DNA of 64,000 nt, from contig UCJA01000006.1 in NCBI GenBank assembly GCA_900472675.1, forward strand, positions 1 to 64,000, written 5' to 3'. Source of the stretch: Hyphomicrobiales bacterium (GTDB taxonomy: Bacteria > Pseudomonadota > Alphaproteobacteria > Rhizobiales > Rhizobiaceae). The translations under genes were made by a program, and so were the position numbers. Each line of letters begins with the position of its first letter. The first letter of the stretch is position 1. Under the pieces are notes generated by a model. That model searched no databases and was not told the DNA's origin. It was given only the letters and a program-made list of their open reading frames with translations. Positions 34,410 through 43,093 of the stretch are shown here, one piece after another.

Positions 34410-34705
34410 GAGGGGTATCCAGGGCGCAACTGCGCCTCGCACATGGGAATCGGCGGTCGGACGGCCGTCAGCATATTATATGTGTACTAAGCATCGGTTG
34501 GCCAGGGTCAAGCCGGATTTTGACGAAGGCCAAGGGCGCACAACCGCGCGCATGATGCCTTACGTTTCTGCGCGCCATCGGGTCCATGCCACGTCCAAAG
34601 AATTTCCGGAAGTGCGGGGAGAGCACGATTTTTCATTTGCACCGCAGCATCGGCAGCGGCATGTTCAGGCAATCAAAAAGACTTGAAAGACTGGATACAG
34701 ACATC

Positions 34706-35953
34706 ATGGCAGCAGACGCGATCGTCCTCGGAGCCGGCATCGTCGGAGTATCAACGGCTCTCCAACTTGCGCGTCGCGGCAAGTCGGTGGTGCTGGTGGA
34801 CCGCAAGGATCCCGGGCTTGAAACCTCCTATGGCAATGCCGGCCTGATCCAGCGCGAGGGCGTCGTGCCCTACGGCTTCCCGCAGCAGTTCGGCCTGATC
34901 CTGCGCTATGCGCTCAACAACCGCATCGACGCTCATTATCACTGGAAGGCCATTCCGTCGGTCACGTCGTTCCTCGCCAAATACTGGTGGAACTCCAACC
35001 TCACCCGGCACCAGCTGATTGCCCGCGCCTATGCGCCGCTGATCGAGCACTCGATCGCGACCCACAACGAGCTGATCGAGGAGGCCGGCGCCCAGCACCT
35101 GATCGCCAAGAACGGCTGGACGGAAGTGTTTCGCACGCCGGCCAAGCAGGACAGCGAAATCCGCGAGGCGGGTCGGCTGCAGCGCGAGTACGGCGTGGCG
35201 TTCAAGGAGCTGTCGGCTGCCGATATCGCCGAGCAGGAACCCAATCTGTCTGCCGATTTCGTCGGCGGGCTGCGGTGGGAAGATCCCTGGTCGGTCAAGG
35301 ATCCGCTGGCCCTGACCAAGGCCTATGTGGCGCTGTTCGAAAAGCTGGGCGGTCGCGTGCTGAAGGGTGATGCGAAGAGCCTGTCGCAGACCAGCACCGG
35401 TTGGCGGATCATTGCCGGCGACGGCATTGTGGAAGCCAAGGACGTGGTGGTGGCGCTCGGGCCCTGGTCGGATACGGTGACCAAGCCGCTCGGCTATAAT
35501 TTCCTGGTGGGCGTCAAGCGCGGCTATCACATGCATTATGCGACCAAGGGCAATGCCAAGCTCAACGGCTGGACCATGGATGCGGAGCGCGGCTACTTCC
35601 TGGCGCCGATGAACCAGGGCATCCGCCTGACGACCGGTGCGGAATTTGCCCGGCGCGACGCCCCGAAGACACCGGTGCAGCTGGCGCGGGCGGAAGCCGT
35701 GGCGCGCGAGATATTTCCGCTGGGCGAAAGACTGGACGACGAGCCCTGGATGGGCGCCCGCCCCTGCACGCCGGACATGATGCCGGTGATTGGCAAGGCG
35801 CCGCGCCACGAGGGCCTGTGGTTCGCCTTCGGCCACGCCCATCACGGCCTGACGCTCGGCCCGGTGACGGGACAGGTGATTGCCGAGGCGATTACAGGCG
35901 AAAAGACGCTGATCGACATTTCCGCCTATCGGCCGGAGCGCTTCGGCGCCTAG
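34706..35953 (+). CDS. FAD-dependent D-amino-acid dehydrogenase-like oxidoreductase (DadA family)
   Basis: A 415-aa DAO-type flavoprotein. The N-terminus AIVLGAGIVGVSTALQLARR is an intact GxGxxG Rossmann loop, ending at the acidic VLVD. Further family parts are TSYGNAGLIQ, VVVALGPWSD and the C-terminal ARPCTPDMMPVIGKAP, FGHAHHGLTLGPVTG. Such enzymes deaminate D-amino acids or related amines and pass electrons to the respiratory chain. The start at 34706 follows from the Rossmann loop position; upstream in-frame codons (from 34586) have poor composition. It heads a set with puuA and puuB, so an amine-catabolism role is likely. Confidence 0.88.
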   Translation: MAADAIVLGAGIVGVSTALQLARRGKSVVLVDRKDPGLETSYGNAGLIQREGVVPYGFPQQFGLILRYALNNRIDAHYHWKAIPSVTSFLAKYWWNSNLTRHQLIARAYAPLIEHSIATHNELIEEAGAQHLIAKNGWTEVFRTPAKQDSEIREAGRLQREYGVAFKELSAADIAEQEPNLSADFVGGLRWEDPWSVKDPLALTKAYVALFEKLGGRVLKGDAKSLSQTSTGWRIIAGDGIVEAKDVVVALGPWSDTVTKPLGYNFLVGVKRGYHMHYATKGNAKLNGWTMDAERGYFLAPMNQGIRLTTGAEFARRDAPKTPVQLARAEAVAREIFPLGERLDDEPWMGARPCTPDMMPVIGKAPRHEGLWFAFGHAHHGLTLGPVTGQVIAEAITGEKTLIDISAYRPERFGA

Positions 35954-35994
35954 GTTTCTGGCCGTTCTGAGAAGACTGGGTTATGTGGTGTGGC

Positions 35995-37353
35995 ATGGAT
36001 GATATCAGCACAGCGCAGGTCTTCTTTAAGAGCAATCCGGACATCGAGGTTCTCGAAGCCTTCGTGATCGACGTGAACGGTGTGCCGCGTGGCAAGTGGA
36101 TTCCGCGCGAGCGGGCGCTTGACGTGCTCTCCAAGGGCATGGCCATGCCGCGTTCGGTCTATGCGCTGGATGTCTGGGGCCGGGACGTCAATTCCGCAGG
36201 CCTTGCCGAAGGGACCGGCGACCCGGACGGCATCTGTTTTCCCGTGCCCGGCACGCTGTCGCGCGTCACATGGCTGAACCGCCCGACAGCGCAGGTGCTG
36301 CTCGGCATGCAGGATGCGGACGGCGAGGGATTCTACGCTGATCCGCGCCAGGTGCTTGCCAATGTGCTCAACGGGTTTTCGAAGATCGGGCTAACCCCGG
36401 TCGTTGCGACAGAGCTGGAATTCTACCTCATCGACCCGGTGCGTTCGGCACTCGATCCCGTGCGGCCGCCCAATTCGCGCGATGGCCGCTGGCACACCGG
36501 CCAGACGCAGGTTCTGTCGATTTCGGAGCTGCAGGATTTCGAGGATGTGTTCCATGGCATTGCGAGTGCTGCCCGGGCGCAAGGGATTCCCGCCGACACG
36601 ACGCTGCGCGAAAACGGGCCAGGCCAGTACGAGATCAACCTCAACCACGTGCCTGACGCCCTGAAGGCCGCGGATTATGCGGTTCTCCTGAAGCGGATCG
36701 TCAAGGGCGTTGCGCGGGCCAACGAGCTCGACGCGACCTTCATGGCTAAGCCCTACGGCCTGCAGGCCGGAAGTGGCATGCATGTGCACTTCTCGCTGAT
36801 CGACGATGCCGGCCGCAATGTCTATGTGGGCGAGGACGGGCCTTCCGAAGCGCTGTTCCACTCGGTCGGCGGACTTTTGGAGAACATGGGGGAAAGCATG
36901 GCAGTGTTTGCCCCGCATGCCAATTCCTACCGGCGGCTGACGCCCAGCGAGCATGCACCGACCTATGCCTCCTGGGGGTTCGACAACCGCTCTGCAGCGG
37001 TGCGCGTTATCACCGCCTCCAAGCCCGCAACCCGCATTGAGCACCGGGTCGCCGGCGCCGACACCAATCCCTATCTGGTGCTGGCGATGATCCTCAGTGC
37101 AGCGCTTGCCGGCATCAAGGAGAAGCGCAATCCGGGCGGCGCCATCACCGGTGACGCGCATGCGGTCAACCACGAACCGCTGCCGACCAACTGGGATTAC
37201 GCCCTGCAGCAGTTTGCCCGCTCGACCTTCGCCTATGCGACGCTCGACCCGAAATACAGGTCGCTGTATACGGCCTGCAAGCACCAGGAACTTGCCGAAT
37301 TCGCGCTCCGCGTCACCGACGTGGAGTATGACGCCTATATCCGGACGGTGTAA
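35995..37353 (+). CDS. puuA: Gamma-glutamylputrescine synthetase (glutamine-synthetase family)
   Basis: A 452-aa member of the glutamine synthetase superfamily. The beta-grasp N-terminus (EVLEAFVIDVNGVPRGKWIPRE) is followed by ATELEFYLID (metal-binding glutamates), YEINLNHVPDALKAAD and GSGMHVHFSLID, then NPYLVLAMILSA. PuuA-type enzymes ligate glutamate to putrescine with ATP, the first step of the gamma-glutamylated putrescine pathway. The family also contains related ligases for other amines, so substrate is inferred from the puuB gene just two bases downstream. ATG at 35995 (MDDISTAQ) is preferred to 35983. Confidence 0.85.
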   Translation: MDDISTAQVFFKSNPDIEVLEAFVIDVNGVPRGKWIPRERALDVLSKGMAMPRSVYALDVWGRDVNSAGLAEGTGDPDGICFPVPGTLSRVTWLNRPTAQVLLGMQDADGEGFYADPRQVLANVLNGFSKIGLTPVVATELEFYLIDPVRSALDPVRPPNSRDGRWHTGQTQVLSISELQDFEDVFHGIASAARAQGIPADTTLRENGPGQYEINLNHVPDALKAADYAVLLKRIVKGVARANELDATFMAKPYGLQAGSGMHVHFSLIDDAGRNVYVGEDGPSEALFHSVGGLLENMGESMAVFAPHANSYRRLTPSEHAPTYASWGFDNRSAAVRVITASKPATRIEHRVAGADTNPYLVLAMILSAALAGIKEKRNPGGAITGDAHAVNHEPLPTNWDYALQQFARSTFAYATLDPKYRSLYTACKHQELAEFALRVTDVEYDAYIRTV

Positions 37354-37354
37354 C

Positions 37355-38680
37355 ATGGCTTTCCAGACCGCCGATACGTCAGCCGCCAAGCCTTCAGGCG
37401 CTAACCCGGGACACGCCAATTCCTGGTACGCGGCCTCGGCCCGGGACAAACGCATCCGCCCTTCGCTCGAAGGCGAGACGGAAGCGGACATCTGCGTGAT
37501 CGGCGCAGGCTTCACCCGGATTTCGGCAGCGCTGGAACTGGCCGAGCGGGGCTATTCTGTGGTGGTGCTGGAGGCGGAACGCATCGGCTTTGGGGCGTCC
37601 GGCCGCAATGGTGGCCAGATCGTCAACGGCTACAGCCGGGATCTGGAGACTATCGCGTCATGCTACGGGCGCGAAAGAGCGGTCAAGCTTGGCGAGATGT
37701 CGCTGGAGGGTGGCGAGATCATCCGGCAGCGGGTGGCGACATACGGCATCTCTTGCGACCTGGTGCAGGGCGGATTCTTTGCCGCCTTCACGGACAAGCA
37801 GATGCGCGAGATGGCGCAGTCCAAGGCGGAGTGGGAAAAGCACGGACATAGCGGGCTTGCCATGGTCAGCCAGGACGAGGTGTCGCGCTACGTGAAGAGC
37901 GATCGCTATATCGGCGGGATGATCGATACGCTGGGCGGCCATATCCACCCGCTCGACCTGGTGCTAGGAGAAGCGGCGGCCGTGGAAAGCCTTGGCGGAC
38001 GCATTTTCGAAGGCTCCCGCGTGACCGGGATCGAGCAGGCCGAGCGGCCTGTGGTGCGGACGGCGGCGGGGTCGGTGCGGGCGTCTTACGTGCTAGCCTG
38101 CGGCAATGCCTATATGGCGCCCCTCCTGCCGGAGGTTCACGGCCGGATGATGCCGGTTTCCTCTCAGGTGATGGCGACCGAGCCACTCGATGCCGACCTG
38201 ATCGAGAGCCTTCTGCCAGCCAACTACTGTATCGAGGATGCAAACTACATTCTCGACTACTACCGGCGCACCGCCGACAACCGGCTGCTCTACGGCGGCG
38301 GGATCGGCTACGGCGGACATGACCCGAAGGACCTCACCAGCGCCATCCGCCCCAACATGCTGAAGACATTTCCGCAGTTGAAGGATGTGCGGATCGACTA
38401 TGCCTGGAGCGGAAATTTCGCGCTGACGCTTACCCGCATTCCGCACATGGGCCGGCTGTCGGACAAGGTCTATTTTTCACACGGAGACAGCGGCCACGGC
38501 GTGACGACCACGCATCTGCTGGGGAAGATCCTGGGCGAGGTCGTCGCCGGTCATGCGGAACGCTTCGACGTCTGGGCCTCGTTGCCCAACCTGCCCTTCC
38601 CCGGCGGACGCCATTTCCGGGTACCGCTCACCGCGCTTGGCGCCTGGTGGTACGGGCTGCGAGACAAGCTCGGGCTCTAG
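37355..38680 (+). CDS. puuB: Gamma-glutamylputrescine oxidase-like FAD oxidoreductase, altered nucleotide-binding loop
   Basis: A 441-aa DAO-superfamily flavoprotein. N-terminal NSWYAASA and RPSLEGETEADICVIGAGF, then GASGRNGGQIVNGYSRDLE and YAWSGNFALTLTRIPHMGRL, are typical of PuuB/OrdL oxidases that oxidise gamma-glutamylputrescine after PuuA. Odd feature: the usual GAGFTGLSAAL loop reads GAGFTRISAAL here, so the third glycine of GxGxxG is Arg55 (codon CGG at 37517-37519). The neighbouring DadA-like protein keeps its third glycine. The stop codon TAG sits at the very edge of the palindromic element that follows. Confidence 0.85.
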   Translation: MAFQTADTSAAKPSGANPGHANSWYAASARDKRIRPSLEGETEADICVIGAGFTRISAALELAERGYSVVVLEAERIGFGASGRNGGQIVNGYSRDLETIASCYGRERAVKLGEMSLEGGEIIRQRVATYGISCDLVQGGFFAAFTDKQMREMAQSKAEWEKHGHSGLAMVSQDEVSRYVKSDRYIGGMIDTLGGHIHPLDLVLGEAAAVESLGGRIFEGSRVTGIEQAERPVVRTAAGSVRASYVLACGNAYMAPLLPEVHGRMMPVSSQVMATEPLDADLIESLLPANYCIEDANYILDYYRRTADNRLLYGGGIGYGGHDPKDLTSAIRPNMLKTFPQLKDVRIDYAWSGNFALTLTRIPHMGRLSDKVYFSHGDSGHGVTTTHLLGKILGEVVAGHAERFDVWASLPNLPFPGGRHFRVPLTALGAWWYGLRDKLGL

Positions 38681-38951
38681 AGCGTTTCAGGGCTAAATGG
38701 AATCGTTCTGCCGGAGGGACTTTCCGTCAAGATCGAGGCTTTTGGCGATAGGCGTACTTCACGGTACGGCCGAGACGAAAGCCGAAGATAATGGCGGAAA
38801 AGCACCCGGCCCTTCGGGTTGGCTCACGCGGGTCATCTGCCACGTCGAGCGGCTTGGCCGTATGCTCAAGCTACGACACGCGCCGCTCTCCTTGCATCTG
38901 TTCCCGCGTGAGCCAACAGAACTGGTTCCATTTAATCCTGAAGCGCTCTAG
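38677..38951. repeat. RIME-like palindromic intergenic element, 275 bp
   Basis: Ends are imperfect inverted repeats of about 35 bp: the left begins CTAGAGCGTTTCAGGGCTAA and the right reads the same way on the other strand (CTAGAGCGCTTCAGGATTAA), both continuing with ATGGAA and TTCTG. An inner perfect 15-bp inverted repeat, GTTGGCTCACGCGGG (38818-38832) and its complement (38903-38917), lies inside. No coding capacity. The structure fits the Rhizobium-specific intergenic mosaic elements described in rhizobia; identity with a named subtype needs a search. Confidence 0.8.
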
Positions 38952-38969
38952 GCCGGATCCTTCGCCAGA

Positions 38970-39626
38970 TCAGGCAGGCTGGGGATATCGCCCGGTGAAG
39001 TAGTAGCTGGCATGTACCCTCAGCACCGACTTGAACTCGGCGACAAGGATCTCGGCTTCCTCGACCGGAACCATGAGGGCCAGACGCAGCGTGGCAGACG
39101 CCATGTTGAACATCAGGAAGAGGGTTCTACGGTAACCCTCCCACAGATTTTCACTCACCAGCTGCTTGGTGCTGTCATAGAGCGTCTCCGTCTGGAAGCG
39201 GGCCTCGCTGATGCTACGGTCAGCCAGTGCCTTGTCCGCCTGGATTGCGTTAAGCAAATCCTGGGTCGCGGGCTTTTCGCGCATGCGGCGGTAATAGAGG
39301 TCGAACAGCCTCTCGGTCATCTCGATCGCATCTTCTCCGCAAGAGATGGTCGAGGCATGCTCGGACACGAGCGAACGCACCTCCTCGATGTAGCGGTCAT
39401 GCAGCATGGCGATAATCGCCGACTTGTTGGGAAAGTACTGATACACGGACGCAATCGGACCGCCGGACAGCGCTGCGATCTCCTTCATGGTCACCGCATC
39501 AATACCCTTTTGGCCGATGAGCTGCATCGAGACCTTCAGGATCTCGTCGATGCGCTCGCGGCTTCTTTCCTGCTTCGGCACGCGGCGCAACAAAACGCCG
39601 GCCGAGCCATGGGTCGATCCATCCAT
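38970..39626 (-). CDS. TetR-family transcriptional regulator
   Basis: A 218-aa regulator. The DNA-binding domain is at about residues 14-65: RVPKQERSRERIDEILKVSMQLIGQKGIDAVTMKEIA broken by the recognition helix (SGGPIASVYQYFPNKSAIIAML). The C-terminal ligand domain is all helical. GAGGAGA lies ten bases before ATG 39626. It is convergent with puuB across the palindromic element, so control of the polyamine genes is possible but not shown; no operator pair was found. Confidence 0.9.
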   Translation of the reverse strand: MDGSTHGSAGVLLRRVPKQERSRERIDEILKVSMQLIGQKGIDAVTMKEIAALSGGPIASVYQYFPNKSAIIAMLHDRYIEEVRSLVSEHASTISCGEDAIEMTERLFDLYYRRMREKPATQDLLNAIQADKALADRSISEARFQTETLYDSTKQLVSENLWEGYRRTLFLMFNMASATLRLALMVPVEEAEILVAEFKSVLRVHASYYFTGRYPQPA

Positions 39627-39806
39627 CCGAACATCGTCTCCTCGTAGCGGCGCCCTTCCGCACCTGCAGCCCTGAAGGCTTGCACTCATGCGGATACGTC
39701 AAATCTGGGCTTTATACGGGGGTGGCTAACGTTCGGATCATTCAGCCGTGGCAATTGCGGAGACGGACCACCGCGGCCAAGCGTGCCGGCCGCGATGGTT
39801 CAGTGA

Positions 39807-40349
39807 TCAATCCTGCCGGTCTTCGGTCTGCCAGAGCGCTTCCAGTGCCGCAACTGCATGGTCGGTGATGATGTCGAGGGTGGCGTCGATATCAACGGTG
39901 ACGACGCGCTCTTCCCCTTCCGGGCTCTCCAGCGTCGCAAGCTGGCTCTGCAGCAGCGCGGGCGGCATGAAATGGCCCTTGCGTTCGCCCATGCGGACAG
40001 ACAGCAGCTCATCCGATCCCTTGAGGAAGACGAAATAGAGCGGGCCCTTGCTTGCCGTGCGCAATCTCTCCCGGTAGCTGCGCTTCAGCGAGGAGCAGGT
40101 GGCGACGATGCTTTCACCCTTGGAGGTGGAGGCCGAGAGATCGGCGCCGATGAGATCCAGCCAGGGCCAGCGATCATCGTCCGTCAGCGGCGTGCCATGG
40201 GCCATCTTGTCGATGTTGGCCTGGGGATGAAGCCGGTCGCCTTCCACGAAGCTCCAGCCGAGACGCTGTGCGATCCGTTCGGCGACCGAGCTCTTGCCGG
40301 CACCGCTTACCCCCATGACGACAACTGCCCTGGCCTGCCGCTTCTCCAT
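39807..40349 (-). CDS. gntK: Gluconokinase
   Basis: A 180-aa P-loop kinase that phosphorylates D-gluconate to 6-phosphogluconate, feeding the Entner-Doudoroff or pentose phosphate pathway. Walker A is VMGVSGAGKSSVAE; FVEGDRLHPQANIDKMAHGTPLTDDDRWPWL is the family fingerprint (split around residues 35-65), and ATCSSLKRSYRERLR and ERKGHFMPPALLQSQLATLE complete it. ATG at 40349 has GGAG six bases upstream. No gluconate transporter or dehydrogenase is adjacent. Confidence 0.95.
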   Translation of the reverse strand: MEKRQARAVVVMGVSGAGKSSVAERIAQRLGWSFVEGDRLHPQANIDKMAHGTPLTDDDRWPWLDLIGADLSASTSKGESIVATCSSLKRSYRERLRTASKGPLYFVFLKGSDELLSVRMGERKGHFMPPALLQSQLATLESPEGEERVVTVDIDATLDIITDHAVAALEALWQTEDRQD

Positions 40350-40471
40350 ATCCAACTCCCTGTTTACAGACTTCAATCTGTGCGCAAAGGGGCCGAAATG
40401 GCCAGGGATGTCAACACCACAGCTGTGGAGCGCGGGTAGCTTTGCTCGTCCGGCGTTCCGAGCGCAGAACC

Positions 40472-40494
40472 AAAAATGCCGGCTTGCGCCGGCA
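40472..40494 (-). terminator. Intrinsic terminator after rirA
   Basis: On the minus strand TGCCGGC-GCAA-GCCGGCA, a perfect 7-bp stem with a GNRA tetraloop followed by five Ts, 23 bases past the rirA stop. Confidence 0.88.
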
Positions 40495-40517
40495 CCGAAG
40501 GATCGTGGATCTGAGGA

Positions 40518-41003
40518 TCAGGCCGCCGGTGCGACCACCGCTGCCACAGGCCGCTTCGGCAGGTTGACCGTGTCGATGCCGAGAAGGAAGTTGATCTGCG
40601 GACGCGCTTTGACCAGGTCGTCGATCGTGTATTCGCTCAGCACGTCGAAGAAGGCATTAAGCGCCTTGCGCAGAGCCGAGTTCAAACCGCAGCTATCGAC
40701 CAGCGGACATTCGACGGCTCCATCCTCGAAGCATTCGGCCATGGCGAAGCTGTCTTCGGTGACCTTGATGACATCAAACAGGGTGATGCGATCAGCCGCC
40801 CGGGCGAGCCTTACGCCGCCGTTGCGGCCACGGACGGTCTCGATCAGGCCTGCGCGGTTGAGCGGCTGAAGGATCTTGAACAGGAAGAGCTCGGAGACAC
40901 CATAGGCCTTCGCAACCTCGGGTATGCGGCTGAGATGGCCATCGTTCGCGGCGCAATACATGAGAATGCGCACAGCGTAGTTGGTCTGCTTGGTCAAACG
41001 CAT
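40518..41003 (-). CDS. rirA: Rhizobial iron regulator RirA (Rrf2 family)
   Basis: A 161-aa iron-sulfur transcription regulator, the main iron-response repressor in Rhizobium and Agrobacterium. The winged helix (MRLTKQTNYAVRILMYCAA, GVSELFLFKILQPLNRAGLI, RGRNGGVRLA) is nearly invariant among RirA proteins. Cluster ligands Cys91, Cys99 and Cys105 are all present in ECFEDGAVECPLVDSCG. With a cluster bound it represses iron-uptake genes; the cluster is lost under iron shortage. ATG at 41003 is the conserved start; the open frame reaching 41162 is non-coding leader. A putative promoter and palindrome lie just upstream. Confidence 0.96.
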   Translation of the reverse strand: MRLTKQTNYAVRILMYCAANDGHLSRIPEVAKAYGVSELFLFKILQPLNRAGLIETVRGRNGGVRLARAADRITLFDVIKVTEDSFAMAECFEDGAVECPLVDSCGLNSALRKALNAFFDVLSEYTIDDLVKARPQINFLLGIDTVNLPKRPVAAVVAPAA

Positions 41004-41029
41004 GATGGTCTCCCGGGCTCGTGGCTGCT

Positions 41030-41066
41030 TATATAAAGGCTTCGGCAGTTTTGAACAATTCCAAAA
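41030..41066 (-). promoter_or_regulatory. Putative rirA promoter with overlapping imperfect palindrome
   Basis: On the minus strand TTGTTC (41053-41058), a 17-base spacer, then TATATA (41030-41035), 26 bases before the rirA start. The -35 box lies inside TTTTGAACAATTCCAAAA (41049-41066), an imperfect palindrome that could be an operator, for example for autoregulation. Confidence 0.4.
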
Positions 41067-41189
41067 TAAGAAAATTTCCCTCATGTTTTTCCCTCCAGCT
41101 TTGAGCACAGCCTGGACAGCTGCCGAAGGTCTAAATTCGAGGGTATCCGGGATGCAGGGCATTGTTTTGCCCGTGCGGGAGGCGGGAGG

Positions 41190-41321
41190 TTATCCCAGCA
41201 GGCCGTAGTTCATGGCGGTCCAGATCGATACGCCAGCAATCAGGATGATCGCGAAAGAGGCAGCGCCTCTCCGTGTCAATCGCGCGCGGCGGGCCCGCTT
41301 GACGTCCCACTCATATGCCAT
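41190..41321 (-). CDS. Small single-pass membrane protein, 43 aa
   Basis: Begins MAYEWDVKRARRARLTRRG, strongly basic, then one hydrophobic helix (AASFAIILIAGVSIW) and a short tail ending NYGLLG. The positive-inside pattern predicts a cytoplasmic N-terminus. GGGAG lies about ten bases upstream of the ATG. Same overall design as the 44-aa protein at 63169, though sequence similarity is weak. Function unknown. Confidence 0.65.
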   Translation of the reverse strand: MAYEWDVKRARRARLTRRGAASFAIILIAGVSIWTAMNYGLLG

Positions 41322-41487
41322 TGAACAGAACTCCCCACTCCTATCCGCCGACTAAGGTAGAGAGGTATTGACATACGTCAATGGCTGTTCGGGAGGGCAG
41401 GCAAAGAGGTCCTGTCTGGACCTCCCTGCCTGTGGATAACCTGTTCTGTCGGCTTTCAGCGCAGGCCTTCGGTGCCTGCCCGCTCGA

Positions 41488-42984
41488 CTACTTCATCGTC
41501 GGCATGACGAACTCGGCACCGTCCTTGATGCCTGAAGGCCAGCGGGCGGTGATCGTCTTGGTCTTGGTCCAGAACTTGATCGAATCCGTGCCGTGCTGGT
41601 TGAGGTCGCCGAAGGACGAGGATTTCCAGCCGCCGAAGGAGTGGTAGGCGAGCGGCACGGGGATGGGCACGTTGATGCCGATCATGCCGATGTTGATCCG
41701 GGAGGCGAAGTCTCGGGCCGCATCGCCGTCGCGGGTGAAGATGGCGACGCCGTTGCCGTACTCGTGCTTCATCGGCAGGGACAGCGCATCCTCGTAGTTC
41801 TGGGCACGGACAACGGAGAGTACGGGGCCGAAGATCTCGGTCTTGTAGATCTCCATGTCCGGCGTGACGTGATCGAACAGCGTGCCCCCGACGAAGTAGC
41901 CGTTTTCATAGCCCTGGAGCTTGAAGCCGCGTCCGTCGACAACCAGTTCCGCGCCTTCCGCGACACCCTTGTCGATGAGGCCATTGATCTTGGCCTGGGC
42001 TTCCTTGGTGATGACCGGGCCCATGTCCGCCTTGTCATCGGTATAGGGGCCGATGCGCAGCGACTCGATCTTCGGTGTCAGCTTCTCGATCAGCCGATTG
42101 GCGGTTTCCTCGCCCACCGGGACCGCGACCGAAACCGCCATGCAGCGCTCGCCGGCGGAGCCATAACCGGCGCCCATCAGCGCGTTGACGGCCTGGTCGA
42201 GGTCCGCATCCGGCATGATGATCATGTGGTTCTTGGCGCCGCCGAAGCACTGGGCGCGCTTGCCGTTGGCTGCCGCCGTTCCGTAGACATAGCGGGCGAT
42301 GGGCGTGGAGCCGACAAAGGAGACGGCGCCGATATCGGGATCCGTCAGGATCGCATCGACCGCTTCCTTGCCACCATTGACGACATTGAGGATGCCGGCG
42401 GGAAGGCCAGCCTCGATCATCAGTTCGGCCAGGCGGATCGGCAGGGAGGGATCGCGTTCGGATGGCTTCAGGATAAAGGCATTACCGCAAGCGATCGCTG
42501 GCGCGAACATCCACATGGGGATCATGCCCGGGAAGTTGAACGGGGTGATGCCGGCGCCGATGCCGACCGGCTGGCGGATAGAGTACATGTCGATCTGCGG
42601 GCCGGCGCCTTCGGTGAACTCGCCCTTGGACAGATGCGGGATGCCGATCACGAATTCGCACACCTCGAGACCGCGGACGATATCGCCCTTGGAATCCTCG
42701 ACGGTCTTGCCGTGCTCGCTCGACAGCAGGGTCGCCAGCTCATCCATGTTCTGGTTCAAGAGATCGACGAACTTCATGAACACGCGGGCGCGGCGCTGGG
42801 GATTGGTCGCGGCCCACTGCGGCTGGGCCTGCTTGGCGTTTTCGACCGCGGCCCGGATATCCTCGACGCCGGCCAAAGCGACCGTCGCCTGGACCTCGCC
42901 GGTTGCGGGGTTGAAGACATCGGCCGTGCGGCCGCTGGTGCCGGCAACACGCTTTCCGCCGATGAAGTGTCCGATTTCACGCAT
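41488..42984 (-). CDS. mmsA: Methylmalonate-semialdehyde dehydrogenase (CoA-acylating)
   Basis: A 498-aa aldehyde dehydrogenase of the MmsA/IolA subfamily. Fingerprints: IGAGITPFNFPGMIPMWMF, ILKPSERDPSLP, SFVGSTPIARYVY, QCFGGAKNHMIIMPDAD, and the catalytic cysteine in GSAGERCMA. It converts methylmalonate semialdehyde (valine, thymine) or malonate semialdehyde (inositol, beta-alanine) to propionyl- or acetyl-CoA with NAD and CoA. ATG at 42984 (MREIGHFIGG) has GGAGG nine bases upstream. The divergent LysR gene is the probable regulator. Confidence 0.95.
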   Translation of the reverse strand: MREIGHFIGGKRVAGTSGRTADVFNPATGEVQATVALAGVEDIRAAVENAKQAQPQWAATNPQRRARVFMKFVDLLNQNMDELATLLSSEHGKTVEDSKGDIVRGLEVCEFVIGIPHLSKGEFTEGAGPQIDMYSIRQPVGIGAGITPFNFPGMIPMWMFAPAIACGNAFILKPSERDPSLPIRLAELMIEAGLPAGILNVVNGGKEAVDAILTDPDIGAVSFVGSTPIARYVYGTAAANGKRAQCFGGAKNHMIIMPDADLDQAVNALMGAGYGSAGERCMAVSVAVPVGEETANRLIEKLTPKIESLRIGPYTDDKADMGPVITKEAQAKINGLIDKGVAEGAELVVDGRGFKLQGYENGYFVGGTLFDHVTPDMEIYKTEIFGPVLSVVRAQNYEDALSLPMKHEYGNGVAIFTRDGDAARDFASRINIGMIGINVPIPVPLAYHSFGGWKSSSFGDLNQHGTDSIKFWTKTKTITARWPSGIKDGAEFVMPTMK

Positions 42985-43028
42985 GGATGAGATCCTCCCT
43001 TTGATTGGCGAGCAGGATAACCCCGCAA

Positions 43029-43069
43029 TTGCGCAAGGCAACGCCGTTGTTTACGCATCGGTTGTGCAA
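43029..43069. promoter_or_regulatory. Putative LysR operator pair between mmsA and its divergent regulator
   Basis: TTGCGCAA (43029-43036) and TTGTGCAA (43062-43069), near-identical palindromic half-sites whose centres are 33 bases apart, about three helical turns, in the 109-base divergent intergenic region. Confidence 0.4.
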
Positions 43070-43093
43070 ATTTCGACATCAGAGGGTGGAAGC

